Counted from the first letter of the stretch, positions 1-7,083 are shown. The stretch: DNA of 14,334 bases from Mageeibacillus sp. UBA3781 (GCA_002368805.1 DFFH01000092.1:1-14334); one strand, 5' to 3'. Notes: generated from the letters alone by a model not told the origin. A program made the numbers and translations.

Positions 1-62
1 CACGGAAAGCTAGAATTTGCAATAGGTTAGGGGAATATTCACACATTGGAAATCTATCTTTA

Positions 63-92
63 TTGAGAGTACTTCTGTCCGCGTGATAAAAT
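63..92 (+). promoter_or_regulatory. Sigma-A-type promoter with extended -10 for the lipoprotein gene
   Basis: TTGAGA at 63-68, an 18-bp spacer and TAAAAT at 87-92 match the housekeeping promoter pattern. A TG at 84-85, one base upstream of the -10 box, makes it an extended -10. The predicted start of transcription near 99 leaves a leader of about 70 nt before the ATG at 167. The promoter was called by eye. The -10 region is identical over 13 bases to that of the nadB promoter. Confidence 0.5.
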
Positions 93-166
93 CTACTTAG
101 ATATTATTATAGAACGGTTTTCAGCAAGCGGTCTTATTCACAGATCCTGCGGTGGAGGACGAAAAT

Positions 167-2509
167 ATGAAAAAGGCAATTTCCGAATTTTTAGCGATCA
201 CCATGATTCTTTCTGTAATGACTGCATGCAATAAAAGCGCGAAAGATGCTGCCACGAGCGGGTCTTCAGATGCTTCTGCATCTTTTTCGGAATCTGAATC
301 GGCGACAACGACAGAATTTGCTGAGCCAACCGAGCCGGAGCCGACCCAGAGCGAACTGTTATTCCGCAAGAATACGGAAATTGAGCCTGGTTCATATAAA
401 AAAGTGAAACTGGATTATTCGCTGGATGCTGATGGTGATTATTCCGGATATAGCTATGGCGAAGTTCCGCTCGAGAATAGTTTCCTTAGTTTGAGTACTG
501 TATATAAGGCTGTAGATGAGTATAATTCTGAAAAAGTCGGATCTTATGTTATGGAGTATGACTATGACGGCAACCGCCTGGATTATTACAAATTAGAGGA
601 AATCGACGAAAAGAAAGATGCCTATTTCTTAACGGAAGGTGACAGGGTTCTTATTATTGTTTTCCCGACTAGTTTTTCCGCTAATGCAAAAACCATTGAA
701 ACCCAGGTGTATGATTTCTTTCCGGAAAAGCGTGAGACCAAGCTTCTTTTTTCCTGTTCTCTTCCTTATACAGGATATAACGACGAGAGAAAATTTGACG
801 CACTGGTAGATGGAAAACTATATGGCTGGATTGGAAGTCCCAAAGATCCTTCAAACTGTATCTATCAGAGATATGATCTGAATGGAAATCTGGAATGCGA
901 AACAGATCCTATAGATTTTACAGATGACGTATACAAATATACAGAATACTATGAATGGGGGGAGAGTTTTGAGCATTACGAAAGAAGCCAATATTTCCTT
1001 CAGGGTTTTTGGAAAGAAGATAAGTATTATGTGATGAAGAGTGCGGAAGGTGAGTCCACCTTTGATGTCCTTTGTTATGACAAGGATCTCAAAAAGATCG
1101 ATGAGTTTCAGACAGACATCGATTCGATGAAGGTGTACTGCCGTGGATCTCAGCGGACAGACTATTTCACGGATAAAGATGGTCTGTTTTCCTGGAATGA
1201 GAATACTCAGAAATGGGAAAATATATTGAAATGGGGACCTTTGAATATCAGCTGGCGTTTCGATCGCATCGGATTGTTATGCCGGGTTTTGAGAAACGAT
1301 CGAGTATTTTATTACGATTATCTTATACTTCCCGGAGAACCTGGAGAGAGTCAAGAAGACCTAACTATCATTAATGTGGCAAGCACGAGATCGTATGGGT
1401 CATCTTTGTCATATTCAGATGAGTATATTCAGACAAGGAAAAAGTATTATGATGACTGTCGTATTGACGACTATGGGAAGATTCAGCCATGTAGCAAGAT
1501 AGAAGCAATTTTACAAGATTTCCGTTCCGGAGATCTGGACATGGTCCTTGTCGATGGTGTGTATTCGGAGTGGTCCTCGGTCGTTGGACCTAAGGAGAAC
1601 ATGAGTGAGCTGAGCCAGATGCTTAACAGTGGAGTCTGTTTGGATCTGGCACCGTATATTCAGCCTTATATTGCTGACGAAAAGAAATCTTTTTCCCGCT
1701 TACCATCGGATATGCTTTCGTTATATCAGAGGAACGGGAAATTATGCGCATATCCCTTATTTGCAGATGGTTTTAAAGTAGATACCTGGTTCTCAAATAA
1801 AAGCCTGCCATTACGTACGGATGCGACATATTCAGACTGGCTTGAATATGCGCGGTCAAGAGGCGAGGATAAAAAACTGTTGTGCATACAAAAGAGTGCA
1901 TTTCTGGAGAAATGCCTGTCATATGATTTATACTCTTTTATTGATACTGATAATTGGAAGGCCTGTTTTGACTGTCAGGAATTCAAAGATCTTCTTCAGT
2001 TAAGCCGGGATTATTGTGAGCTTCCAGACGTAATCGGACCCGGTGTCGATCCGTTTGAAGATGCACAGCTTACAAATGCATACGTTCTTTCCTTTATTGG
2101 CAAACAGAGAGGTTATAAGCAGATCGGCTTGCCATCGGCAAAAGGCACATCTTATTGCCTAATTCCAGACCAATTTGTTATTATCTCCGCTTCTTCTCAG
2201 CATCCCGATGAAGCTTGGAAAGTGTTGGAAGAGAATGAAAAGAACCTTGAGAGCTATGGCGAGAATAAAATGTATGCCTATACATTTTCCAGTTCTGGTA
2301 TGATGTCTTCTTCGGAAGGCCGATGGGCTGCAACAAGCCAGATACGCTTATCCGATATCCGACTGGCGTATTTCCCAGATAAGGAACTCATAGATGTGAT
2401 TATTCAGGAAGCAAATAACTATATATTCAAGGGCTATCCACTGGATAATACGCTAGCTGATATTAACGCCAAGGTCCAGGAGATTCTGGATGCACGAAAA
2501 GCAGGATAA
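167..2509 (+). CDS. Large secreted lipoprotein with C-terminal extracellular solute-binding-protein-like domain
   Basis: This is a 780-residue protein. The ATG at 167 is preferred over an in-frame GTG at 152 because GGAGG at 154-158 sits 8 nt upstream and the protein then opens with a normal signal peptide: MKKAI, a hydrophobic stretch, then VMTAC with the lipidated Cys at residue 21. A Ser/Thr/Glu/Pro-rich linker follows (about 22-63). Residues 65-390 have short beta-rich repeats with aromatic residues, possibly a propeller-like fold; I do not recognise the family. From about residue 395 to the end the pattern is that of family 1 ABC solute-binding proteins: a beta strand LTIINVAS, 'LDLAPYI', 'NGKLCAYPLFADGF', and near the end 'PDQFVIISASSQHPDEAWKVLEE'. 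Similar two-part lipoproteins occur in Clostridia. No permease or ATPase gene lies next to it, so its ligand and any transporter partner are unknown; it could be a sensor or orphan binding protein. Its GC content is visibly lower than that of its neighbours. Confidence 0.8.
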   Translation: MKKAISEFLAITMILSVMTACNKSAKDAATSGSSDASASFSESESATTTEFAEPTEPEPTQSELLFRKNTEIEPGSYKKVKLDYSLDADGDYSGYSYGEVPLENSFLSLSTVYKAVDEYNSEKVGSYVMEYDYDGNRLDYYKLEEIDEKKDAYFLTEGDRVLIIVFPTSFSANAKTIETQVYDFFPEKRETKLLFSCSLPYTGYNDERKFDALVDGKLYGWIGSPKDPSNCIYQRYDLNGNLECETDPIDFTDDVYKYTEYYEWGESFEHYERSQYFLQGFWKEDKYYVMKSAEGESTFDVLCYDKDLKKIDEFQTDIDSMKVYCRGSQRTDYFTDKDGLFSWNENTQKWENILKWGPLNISWRFDRIGLLCRVLRNDRVFYYDYLILPGEPGESQEDLTIINVASTRSYGSSLSYSDEYIQTRKKYYDDCRIDDYGKIQPCSKIEAILQDFRSGDLDMVLVDGVYSEWSSVVGPKENMSELSQMLNSGVCLDLAPYIQPYIADEKKSFSRLPSDMLSLYQRNGKLCAYPLFADGFKVDTWFSNKSLPLRTDATYSDWLEYARSRGEDKKLLCIQKSAFLEKCLSYDLYSFIDTDNWKACFDCQEFKDLLQLSRDYCELPDVIGPGVDPFEDAQLTNAYVLSFIGKQRGYKQIGLPSAKGTSYCLIPDQFVIISASSQHPDEAWKVLEENEKNLESYGENKMYAYTFSSSGMMSSSEGRWAATSQIRLSDIRLAYFPDKELIDVIIQEANNYIFKGYPLDNTLADINAKVQEILDARKAG

Positions 2510-2564
2510 GAAATCTATAAATTTAGGTACGATCTCTCTATCTTTGCCCCCAATAAATTTACTG

Positions 2565-2607
2565 GCATGGCTTTTAAAGATAAAACTCGAAAACCATGCT
2601 TCTTTTT
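2565..2607 (+). terminator. Intrinsic terminator after the lipoprotein gene
   Basis: GCATGG-C-TTTT (2565-2575) pairs with AAAACCATGC (2590-2599), with one bulged C, around a 14-nt loop. TTCTTTTT follows immediately (2600-2607). It lies 56 bp after the stop codon and separates this gene from the next transcription unit. Confidence 0.7.
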
Positions 2608-2610
2608 GAC

Positions 2611-2639
2611 TTGCGTTTAGACATGTCTGCGACTAAAAT
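2611..2639 (+). promoter_or_regulatory. Candidate promoter of the cysteine synthase gene with an internal 10-bp palindrome
   Basis: TTGCGT at 2611-2616, a 17-bp spacer and TAAAAT at 2634-2639 form a plausible housekeeping promoter right after the upstream terminator. The spacer contains a perfect palindrome, AGACATGTCT (2619-2628), placed where a repressor would block RNA polymerase. The -35 is a weak match (3 of 6); the -10 is good. No regulator is identified. Confidence 0.4.
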
Positions 2640-2711
2640 GAAACATTAGTGATTAGAATTATTTATCGCGTGGCGCTGTAAGAGACGCTTCCGTAGAAAG
2701 CAGGAATAGTA

Positions 2712-3641
2712 ATGGTTTACAACAATGTCTTAGAAGCTGTCGGGCATACACCGATGATCCAGCTGTCCTCCCGCATGGTCGGTGAGGACTGTGCCCGTGT
2801 GCTTGTAAAATACGAAGGCCTTAACGTCGGCGGTTCCATCAAGACCCGTACCGCACTCAACATGATCGAGCAGGCGGAAAGAGACGGCAAGATCACGAAA
2901 GATACGATCATCGTCGAGCCGACATCCGGAAACCAGGGCATCGGACTGGCGCTGGTCGGCGCAGTCAGAGGATATAAGACGATCATCATCATGCCGGACT
3001 CCGTGTCCTGTGAGCGCCGCTACCTCGTCGAGCATTACGGTGCCGAGGTTAAGCTGATCCACGACGACGGCGATATCGGCAAAGCGATCGATGAGTGCCT
3101 GAAACTTGCCGAGAAGATGGAGAAAGAAGACCCGAATGTCTTTGTTCCGCAGCAGTTTACCAATCCTGCAAACCCGATGGTGCACCGCCATCACACGGGT
3201 GTTGAGATCTTAGAGCAGGTCGCAGGTCCGATCGACGGATTCTGCGCCGGCATTGGAACAGGCGGAACTCTCTCCGGTATCGGTGAAGTGCTGAAAGCAC
3301 AGAACCCGGATATCATGATCTGGGCGGTCGAGCCGGAAAACGCAGCGATCCTGGCGGGCGGAAACATCGGTTCCCACCTGCAGATGGGCATCGGCGATGG
3401 CCTGATCCCGGATAACCTCAATACAGAGATCTTCGAGGATGTCTATGTAGTCTCCGATGAAGCTGCGCTGGAAACAGCCAAGGATCTGGCGAGGAAAGAA
3501 GGCCTGATGTGCGGTATCTCTTCCGGCTCCAATGTCGCGGCGGCCATCGCCATGGCGAAGAAACTCGGTCCCGGAAAGACAGTAGTCACCGTGCTTCCGG
3601 ATACCGCAGAGAGATATTTCTCCACTCCGCTTTTTGCGTGA
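2712..3641 (+). CDS. cysK: Cysteine synthase family protein (PLP-dependent, O-acetylserine sulfhydrylase type)
   Basis: The 309-residue length is normal for CysK. These enzymes make L-cysteine from O-acetylserine and sulfide with pyridoxal phosphate in the cytosol. Visible motifs: HTPMIQL at 12-18, the PLP-lysine motif GGSIKTR with Lys44, the substrate loop TSGNQG at 71-76, MPDSVSCERR at 94-103, the phosphate-binding GTGGT at 182-186, and the C-terminal LPDTAERYFSTPLF. The start is supported by AGGA (2702-2705), 6 nt before the ATG. Two motifs depart from textbook CysK: KTR for KDR after the lysine, and TSGNQ for TSGNT in the substrate loop. The fold and chemistry are secure; the exact substrate (O-acetylserine, O-phosphoserine or another) is less so. 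No cysE or cystathionine enzyme lies beside it. It appears to be a single-gene unit. Confidence 0.88.
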   Translation: MVYNNVLEAVGHTPMIQLSSRMVGEDCARVLVKYEGLNVGGSIKTRTALNMIEQAERDGKITKDTIIVEPTSGNQGIGLALVGAVRGYKTIIIMPDSVSCERRYLVEHYGAEVKLIHDDGDIGKAIDECLKLAEKMEKEDPNVFVPQQFTNPANPMVHRHHTGVEILEQVAGPIDGFCAGIGTGGTLSGIGEVLKAQNPDIMIWAVEPENAAILAGGNIGSHLQMGIGDGLIPDNLNTEIFEDVYVVSDEAALETAKDLARKEGLMCGISSGSNVAAAIAMAKKLGPGKTVVTVLPDTAERYFSTPLFA

Positions 3642-3752
3642 GGGTGCTTGCTTCAGCGAGAAAGCCTGCAGATAGTTTTCCGTTTGTTTATTCTTGTCTG
3701 CTCCCGAGCAAGTCCTTGTTCGTCCCATGTAATTCCTTAAGATTTTGCACGG

Positions 3753-3792
3753 GATAGGATTAAACTGCCAAAAATCGGGTTGTGATCCTATC
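3753..3792. repeat. Stem-loop unit 1 of the TAGGAT/ATCCTA array
   Basis: GATAGGAT (3753-3760) and ATCCTATC (3785-3792) form a perfect 8-bp inverted repeat with a 24-nt interior. The core unit TAGGAT...ATCCTA spans 36 nt (3755-3790). Confidence 0.65.
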
Positions 3793-3870
3793 ACCCTTGG
3801 GGTATGTGATGTTTTTCTTGCTCAAAAACGGCTTCTTTGATGAGAGAATATAAGTGAAAACTATCAGCTG

Positions 3871-3908
3871 GTAGGATAGAAGATGAGATTTCAGCATTTC
3901 TATCCTAC
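3871..3908. repeat. Stem-loop unit 2 of the TAGGAT/ATCCTA array
   Basis: GTAGGATAGAA (3871-3881) and TTCTATCCTAC (3898-3908) form a perfect 11-bp stem with a 16-nt loop. The core unit is 36 nt (3872-3907), the same length as unit 1 although the interior sequence differs. Confidence 0.75.
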
Positions 3909-3924
3909 ATTGGCTATGAAAAAG

Positions 3925-3961
3925 TAGGATGAAATCCCCTCAAAATAACAATTTGATCCTA
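3925..3961. repeat. Stem-loop unit 3 of the TAGGAT/ATCCTA array
   Basis: TAGGAT-G-AAAT (3925-3935) pairs with ATTT-G-ATCCTA (3951-3961), giving 10 pairs around one G:G mismatch and a 15-nt loop. The unit is 37 nt, matching the pitch of units 1 and 2. Confidence 0.65.
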
Positions 3962-3974
3962 TCTCGACAGCCTA

Positions 3975-3993
3975 TATACCCCCGGGGGGTATA
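3975..3993. promoter_or_regulatory. CsoR/CstR-operator-like palindrome
   Basis: TATACCCCCGGGGGGTATA is a near-perfect palindrome (5 C, 6 G). It has the TACCCC...GGGGTA form known for operators of the CsoR/CstR/FrmR repressor family, which sense copper(I), persulfides or formaldehyde. No convincing promoter or gene start is next to it; the nearest genes both end towards it. It could instead be a bare structural palindrome. Confidence 0.45.
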
Positions 3994-4001
3994 AGAATCG
4001 G

Positions 4002-4028
4002 AATAGAAATCTTCGATTTGATCCTATT
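4002..4028. repeat. Fourth, variant hairpin carrying an ATCCTA motif
   Basis: AATAG-AAATC (4002-4011), loop TTC, then GATTT (4015-4019), a 4-nt bulge GATC, and CTATT (4024-4028) form an interrupted hairpin. ATCCTAT at 4021-4027 repeats the motif of the units upstream. A further degenerate copy, TCCTA, lies at 4059-4063. Confidence 0.45.
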
Positions 4029-4076
4029 TGGAAGGAAAGCCCCAATTCAAACAATTTGTCCTAGTGAAAAGAACTG

Positions 4077-4802
4077 TCAGAGAAGATCACGAAGTTCCCG
4101 GTTGACCTGCGCGATAGGAAGACCTACGACAGCGTAGTAATCGCCTGAAATCGAGTCGATCAGGAGTGCGCCCTCGTCCTGGATGCCGTAGGCGCCGGCC
4201 TTGTCCATCGGCGAGCCTCCCGCGATGTAGCGCTCGATTTCCTCTTCCTGCAGCGCATCCGGTTCGTGAAATATCACATCGGCAAAAGCACTGAAACAGC
4301 GGCTTTGCAGCTCATTAACAGAGCCGTCCCCGGCGCTGCTGCTATCTGAGCCGGCACACTTCTTCAATATTGCCACTCCGGTATAGACGCGGTGTGTCTT
4401 ACCGGAAAGCTTGGTCAGCATGCGGCGCGCATCGGCTTCATCAGCGGGCTTCCCGAGGATCTCGTCCTCTGTGACCACGACGGTATCGGACCCGATCACG
4501 ATGACATCCTCCGCGCAGGAAGCATGATCTGTGCCAGCCATCTCTGCTGACCCCGGCAGGTTATCCGCGCCGTCCACGCTCTTCATCACCGCTTCAGCCT
4601 TCGCGCGGGCCTGGGCCATTGCGACTTCTTCTGCGATCTTGTACATATCAGCGCGGATCTCTTCCTCAGAAAAGCGCTGAAGCACAGAAGCCTCGACGGC
4701 ATCTTCATCGACGTGGGAAGTGATCACTTCAAAAGAAAGCCCCGTCATTGAGAGAAGCTCAAAACGACGGGGGGATTTACTAGCTAATATGATCCTGGTC
4801 AT
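4077..4802 (-). CDS. maf: Maf-family nucleoside triphosphate pyrophosphatase
   Basis: Maf proteins hydrolyse non-canonical or selected NTPs (dTTP/UTP or modified pyrimidines) to the monophosphate plus pyrophosphate, and are tied to septum control in some bacteria. Motifs: ASKSPRR at 7-13, GSDTVV at 104-109 with the metal-binding or catalytic Asp106, GKP at 117-119, SGKTHRVYTGV at 133-143, and DKAGAYGIQ at 200-208. The protein is 241 residues, against about 190 for the family. The excess is largely in two low-complexity Ser/Ala/Asp-rich stretches, about 76-98 just before GSDTVV and about 148-166. The start lacks a good ribosome binding site (AAAGG lies about 13 nt upstream). It begins 46 bp after the nadC stop, so it is probably the last gene of the nadB-nadC-maf unit. 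The dTTPase/UTPase subtype is likely but not proven. Confidence 0.9.
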   Translation of the reverse strand: MTRIILASKSPRRFELLSMTGLSFEVITSHVDEDAVEASVLQRFSEEEIRADMYKIAEEVAMAQARAKAEAVMKSVDGADNLPGSAEMAGTDHASCAEDVIVIGSDTVVVTEDEILGKPADEADARRMLTKLSGKTHRVYTGVAILKKCAGSDSSSAGDGSVNELQSRCFSAFADVIFHEPDALQEEEIERYIAGGSPMDKAGAYGIQDEGALLIDSISGDYYAVVGLPIAQVNRELRDLL

Positions 4803-4848
4803 ATTGTTTTCGAATACCTTTCTAGCAGGACGGTGCTGCGCTGCCGGA

Positions 4849-5706
4849 TCACTCGATCGGCTTTAAGTTCTTCATGGAGAAGTCAAGGATCGGAGCAGAG
4901 TGGGTGAGGGCACCGCAGGAGATGTAGTCTACGCCGATCTCTGCGAGCTTCTTCAGACGGTCCTTGTTCATGTTACCGGAAGCCTCGAGATCCGCCTTGC
5001 CCTTGGCCATAGCGACTGCCTGCGCTGTCATTTCATCGGTCATGTTATCGAGCATGATGATGTCAGCCTTAGCATCGAGCGCTTCCTGAAGCATCTCGAG
5101 ATTCTCGACCTCGACCTCGATCTTTCTAACGAAAGGAGCATAAGCGCGGGCCATTTCCACTGCCTTGGTGATAGAGCCTGCAGCGCCGATGTGGTTGTCC
5201 TTGATGAGAACACCATCGGACAGGTTATAGCGGTGATTCGTGCCGCCACCGATACGAACTGCATATTTCTCGAAAGGACGCATGTTCGGAGTCGTCTTTC
5301 TTGTGTCGAGAAGCTTGGTGCTGTAGCCTTCCAGCTCCTTGACCATGGATCTTGTCAGAGTAGCGATACCGCTCATGCGCTGCAGGAAATTAAGAGCTGT
5401 TCTCTCGCCGCTCAGCACGGCACGGCCGTCGCCGACGAGAACGCCGATGACATCTCCCTTTCTGATCTCGTCGCCGTCCTTGAAGTTGGCGCGGAAAGAG
5501 GAGTTGTCGCAGAGCATCTGGAAGACGCGCTCAAATACATCGAGTCCGCAGAGGACGCCGTCCTGCTTGCAGATCAGATCGACCGTCACCATGAAAGGTT
5601 CCGGCATGATCGCCTGTGTCGTTACGTCATCGGAAGTGATGTCTTCGCGCAGGGCGCGCATGATATAGTCGTCCCAAAGGATCGTATTAAGTACACCATT
5701 GTTCAT
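4849..5706 (-). CDS. nadC: Nicotinate-nucleotide pyrophosphorylase (quinolinate phosphoribosyltransferase)
   Basis: NadC converts quinolinate and PRPP to nicotinate mononucleotide, CO2 and pyrophosphate in NAD de novo synthesis. The ATG at 5706 gives 285 residues and opens with the usual short helix (MNNGVLNTILWDDYI). An in-frame start at 5739 would add 11 charged residues and deepen the overlap with nadB, so I reject it. Motifs: ERTALNFLQRMSGIAT (101-116), DTRKTTP (134-140), GGGTNHRYNLSDG (153-165), KDNH (169-172), EVEVEN (197-202), MLDN (218-221), EASGN (241-245) and SCGALTHS (263-270), all residues of the PRPP/quinolinate site. The start overlaps the nadB 3' end by 20 bp, which suggests translational coupling; GGGA lies 11 nt upstream within nadB. 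Confidence 0.95.
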   Translation of the reverse strand: MNNGVLNTILWDDYIMRALREDITSDDVTTQAIMPEPFMVTVDLICKQDGVLCGLDVFERVFQMLCDNSSFRANFKDGDEIRKGDVIGVLVGDGRAVLSGERTALNFLQRMSGIATLTRSMVKELEGYSTKLLDTRKTTPNMRPFEKYAVRIGGGTNHRYNLSDGVLIKDNHIGAAGSITKAVEMARAYAPFVRKIEVEVENLEMLQEALDAKADIIMLDNMTDEMTAQAVAMAKGKADLEASGNMNKDRLKKLAEIGVDYISCGALTHSAPILDFSMKNLKPIE

Positions 5707-6994
5707 AGAAATCTTTGTCCCTTCTCTTGATCTCCTCAAGTACGATCTCGCGGTATTCCTTCGCGAAATCTCTTCCCTCGTACTGGCTGAAATCTACTTC
5801 TTCCGTCTCTGTCGGCTCATACGGGATCGTCTCCTCGATGTTCTGGGCGGAGCGCTTCGCAAATACGAGGCTCTCGAGGAGGGAGTTACTGCCGAGACGG
5901 TTCTTGCCGTGTACGCCTGTGCAGGATGTCTCGCCGATCGCGTAGAGGTTGTCCATCGATGTTCTGCCCTTGAGATCGACCTCGATACCGCCCATGAAGT
6001 AGTGCTGTGCCGGGGTTACCGGGAAAGGCTCCTTCAGGATATCGTAGCCTTCCTCTTTGCAGTGCTCGAGGATGTTCGGGAAATGGCTCTTGATGAGCTC
6101 CGGATCGAGGTGGGTGACATCGAGCCATACGAAGCCTCTGCCATCGATCTCCATCTGCTTCTTGATCGCCGCGGATACGACGTCACGGGGCTGAAGTTCG
6201 TCGGTGAAACGCTCCATGTTCTTGTTTCTGAGCACGCCGCCCTCGCCACGTACTGCCTCGGAGATGAGGAAAGATCTGCCCGGCTTCTCGGAATAGAGGG
6301 CTGTCGGATGGATCTGGATATAGTTGATGTCCTTGAGAAGGACATTATGCTTCAGTGCGATCGCGAGCGAGTCGCCCGTGATGTGGCGGAATGCGGTACT
6401 GTGCTTGAAGAGTCCGCCGATACCGCCGGTTGCGAGTACTACGGCTTTGCCGAATACTGCGTGAAAAGCACCCTCCGCATCTTGTGTGATGATGCCTTTG
6501 CAGACGTTCTTCTCACAGATGAGATCGACCATGGTCGTGTGCTCGTGAAGATCGATATTTTTCTTTTCTCTGACGTTCTGGAGAAGCTTACTGGTGATCT
6601 CCTGTCCGGTGATGTCCTCGTGGTGGAGGATACGGGAAGCGGAGTGGCCGCCTTCCTTAGTAAGATCCAGGTCATCGCCCTTCTTGTCGAAGTTGACGTG
6701 GTAGTCGAGGAGCTCTCTGATAATGACCGGAGACTGGCGGATCATGGTATCGACCGCTTTTCTCGAGTTCTCATAGTGACCGGCACGCAGAGTATCCTCG
6801 AAGTAGTCTTCGTAGTCCTCGGAGTCCTTCAGTGCGGCGATACCGCCCTGGGCGAGGTAAGAAGCGCTGTTTTCCAGCGTATCTTTGGTGAGCATGTAGA
6901 TGGAAAGATTTTCCGGCAGGTGCAGTGCGCAGAAAAGACCGGCGGCACCGGTTCCTACGATGATAACATCTGCAGAAGTAGTGGAATAGGACAT
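5687..6994 (-). CDS. nadB: L-aspartate oxidase
   Basis: NadB is an FAD flavoprotein that oxidises L-aspartate to iminoaspartate, the first step of NAD de novo synthesis; NadA then makes quinolinate. Motifs: the FAD-binding GTGAAG (14-19), SYLAQGGIAA (45-54), EGGHSASRILHHEDITG (114-130), ATGGIGGLF (188-196), QIHPTAL (227-233), EAVRGEGG (246-253), PAQHYFMGGI (328-337) and GETSCTGVHGKNRLGSNS (354-371). At 435 residues it lacks most of the C-terminal helical domain of the ~530-residue E. coli type; this shorter form is known in Clostridia. The start is firm: AGGAGGG about 7 nt before the ATG. It is the first gene of the unit and nadC follows with overlap. nadA is not in the window. Confidence 0.95.
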   Translation of the reverse strand: MSYSTTSADVIIVGTGAAGLFCALHLPENLSIYMLTKDTLENSASYLAQGGIAALKDSEDYEDYFEDTLRAGHYENSRKAVDTMIRQSPVIIRELLDYHVNFDKKGDDLDLTKEGGHSASRILHHEDITGQEITSKLLQNVREKKNIDLHEHTTMVDLICEKNVCKGIITQDAEGAFHAVFGKAVVLATGGIGGLFKHSTAFRHITGDSLAIALKHNVLLKDINYIQIHPTALYSEKPGRSFLISEAVRGEGGVLRNKNMERFTDELQPRDVVSAAIKKQMEIDGRGFVWLDVTHLDPELIKSHFPNILEHCKEEGYDILKEPFPVTPAQHYFMGGIEVDLKGRTSMDNLYAIGETSCTGVHGKNRLGSNSLLESLVFAKRSAQNIEETIPYEPTETEEVDFSQYEGRDFAKEYREIVLEEIKRRDKDFYEQWCT

Positions 6995-7083
6995 ATACGA
7001 TCCCTCCTAATGAATAACACGATGATGCAAGTTTTTCCGCTGCCTTCCGATATAAAGGAAAACAGCATGAATAGGCTTTTAAC

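Larger units (their letters stand above)
3642..4076. other. 435-bp gene-free convergent intergenic region rich in inverted repeats
   Basis: It lies between the 3' ends of the cysteine synthase gene (plus) and maf (minus). I see no open frame with a ribosome binding site, no canonical T-tailed terminator for either flanking gene and no tRNA-like fold. It holds repeated TAGGAT/ATCCTA motifs, an AT hairpin GTTTTT (3811-3816) / AAAAAC (3824-3829), and a GC-rich palindrome at 3975-3993. The hairpins may end transcription from both sides, but that is inference. Confidence 0.7.

Noticed and set aside
3210..3794. Minus-strand open frames of 154 and 194 codons over the cysteine synthase gene
   Set aside because: They overlap conserved coding sequence and have no family resemblance or start signals.
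3808..3852. Tiny open frame (14 codons, MFFLLKNG...) in the convergent gap
   Set aside because: Too short, with no proper ribosome binding site, and it overlaps an AT hairpin.
3755..3961. CRISPR-like array
   Set aside because: The repeated motif is only 6-8 bp, alternates in orientation and is irregularly spaced; no cas genes are present.
4900..5730. 276-codon plus-strand open frame antisense to nadC
   Set aside because: Shadow of nadC; no ribosome binding site and Asp/His/Val-rich composition typical of antisense frames.
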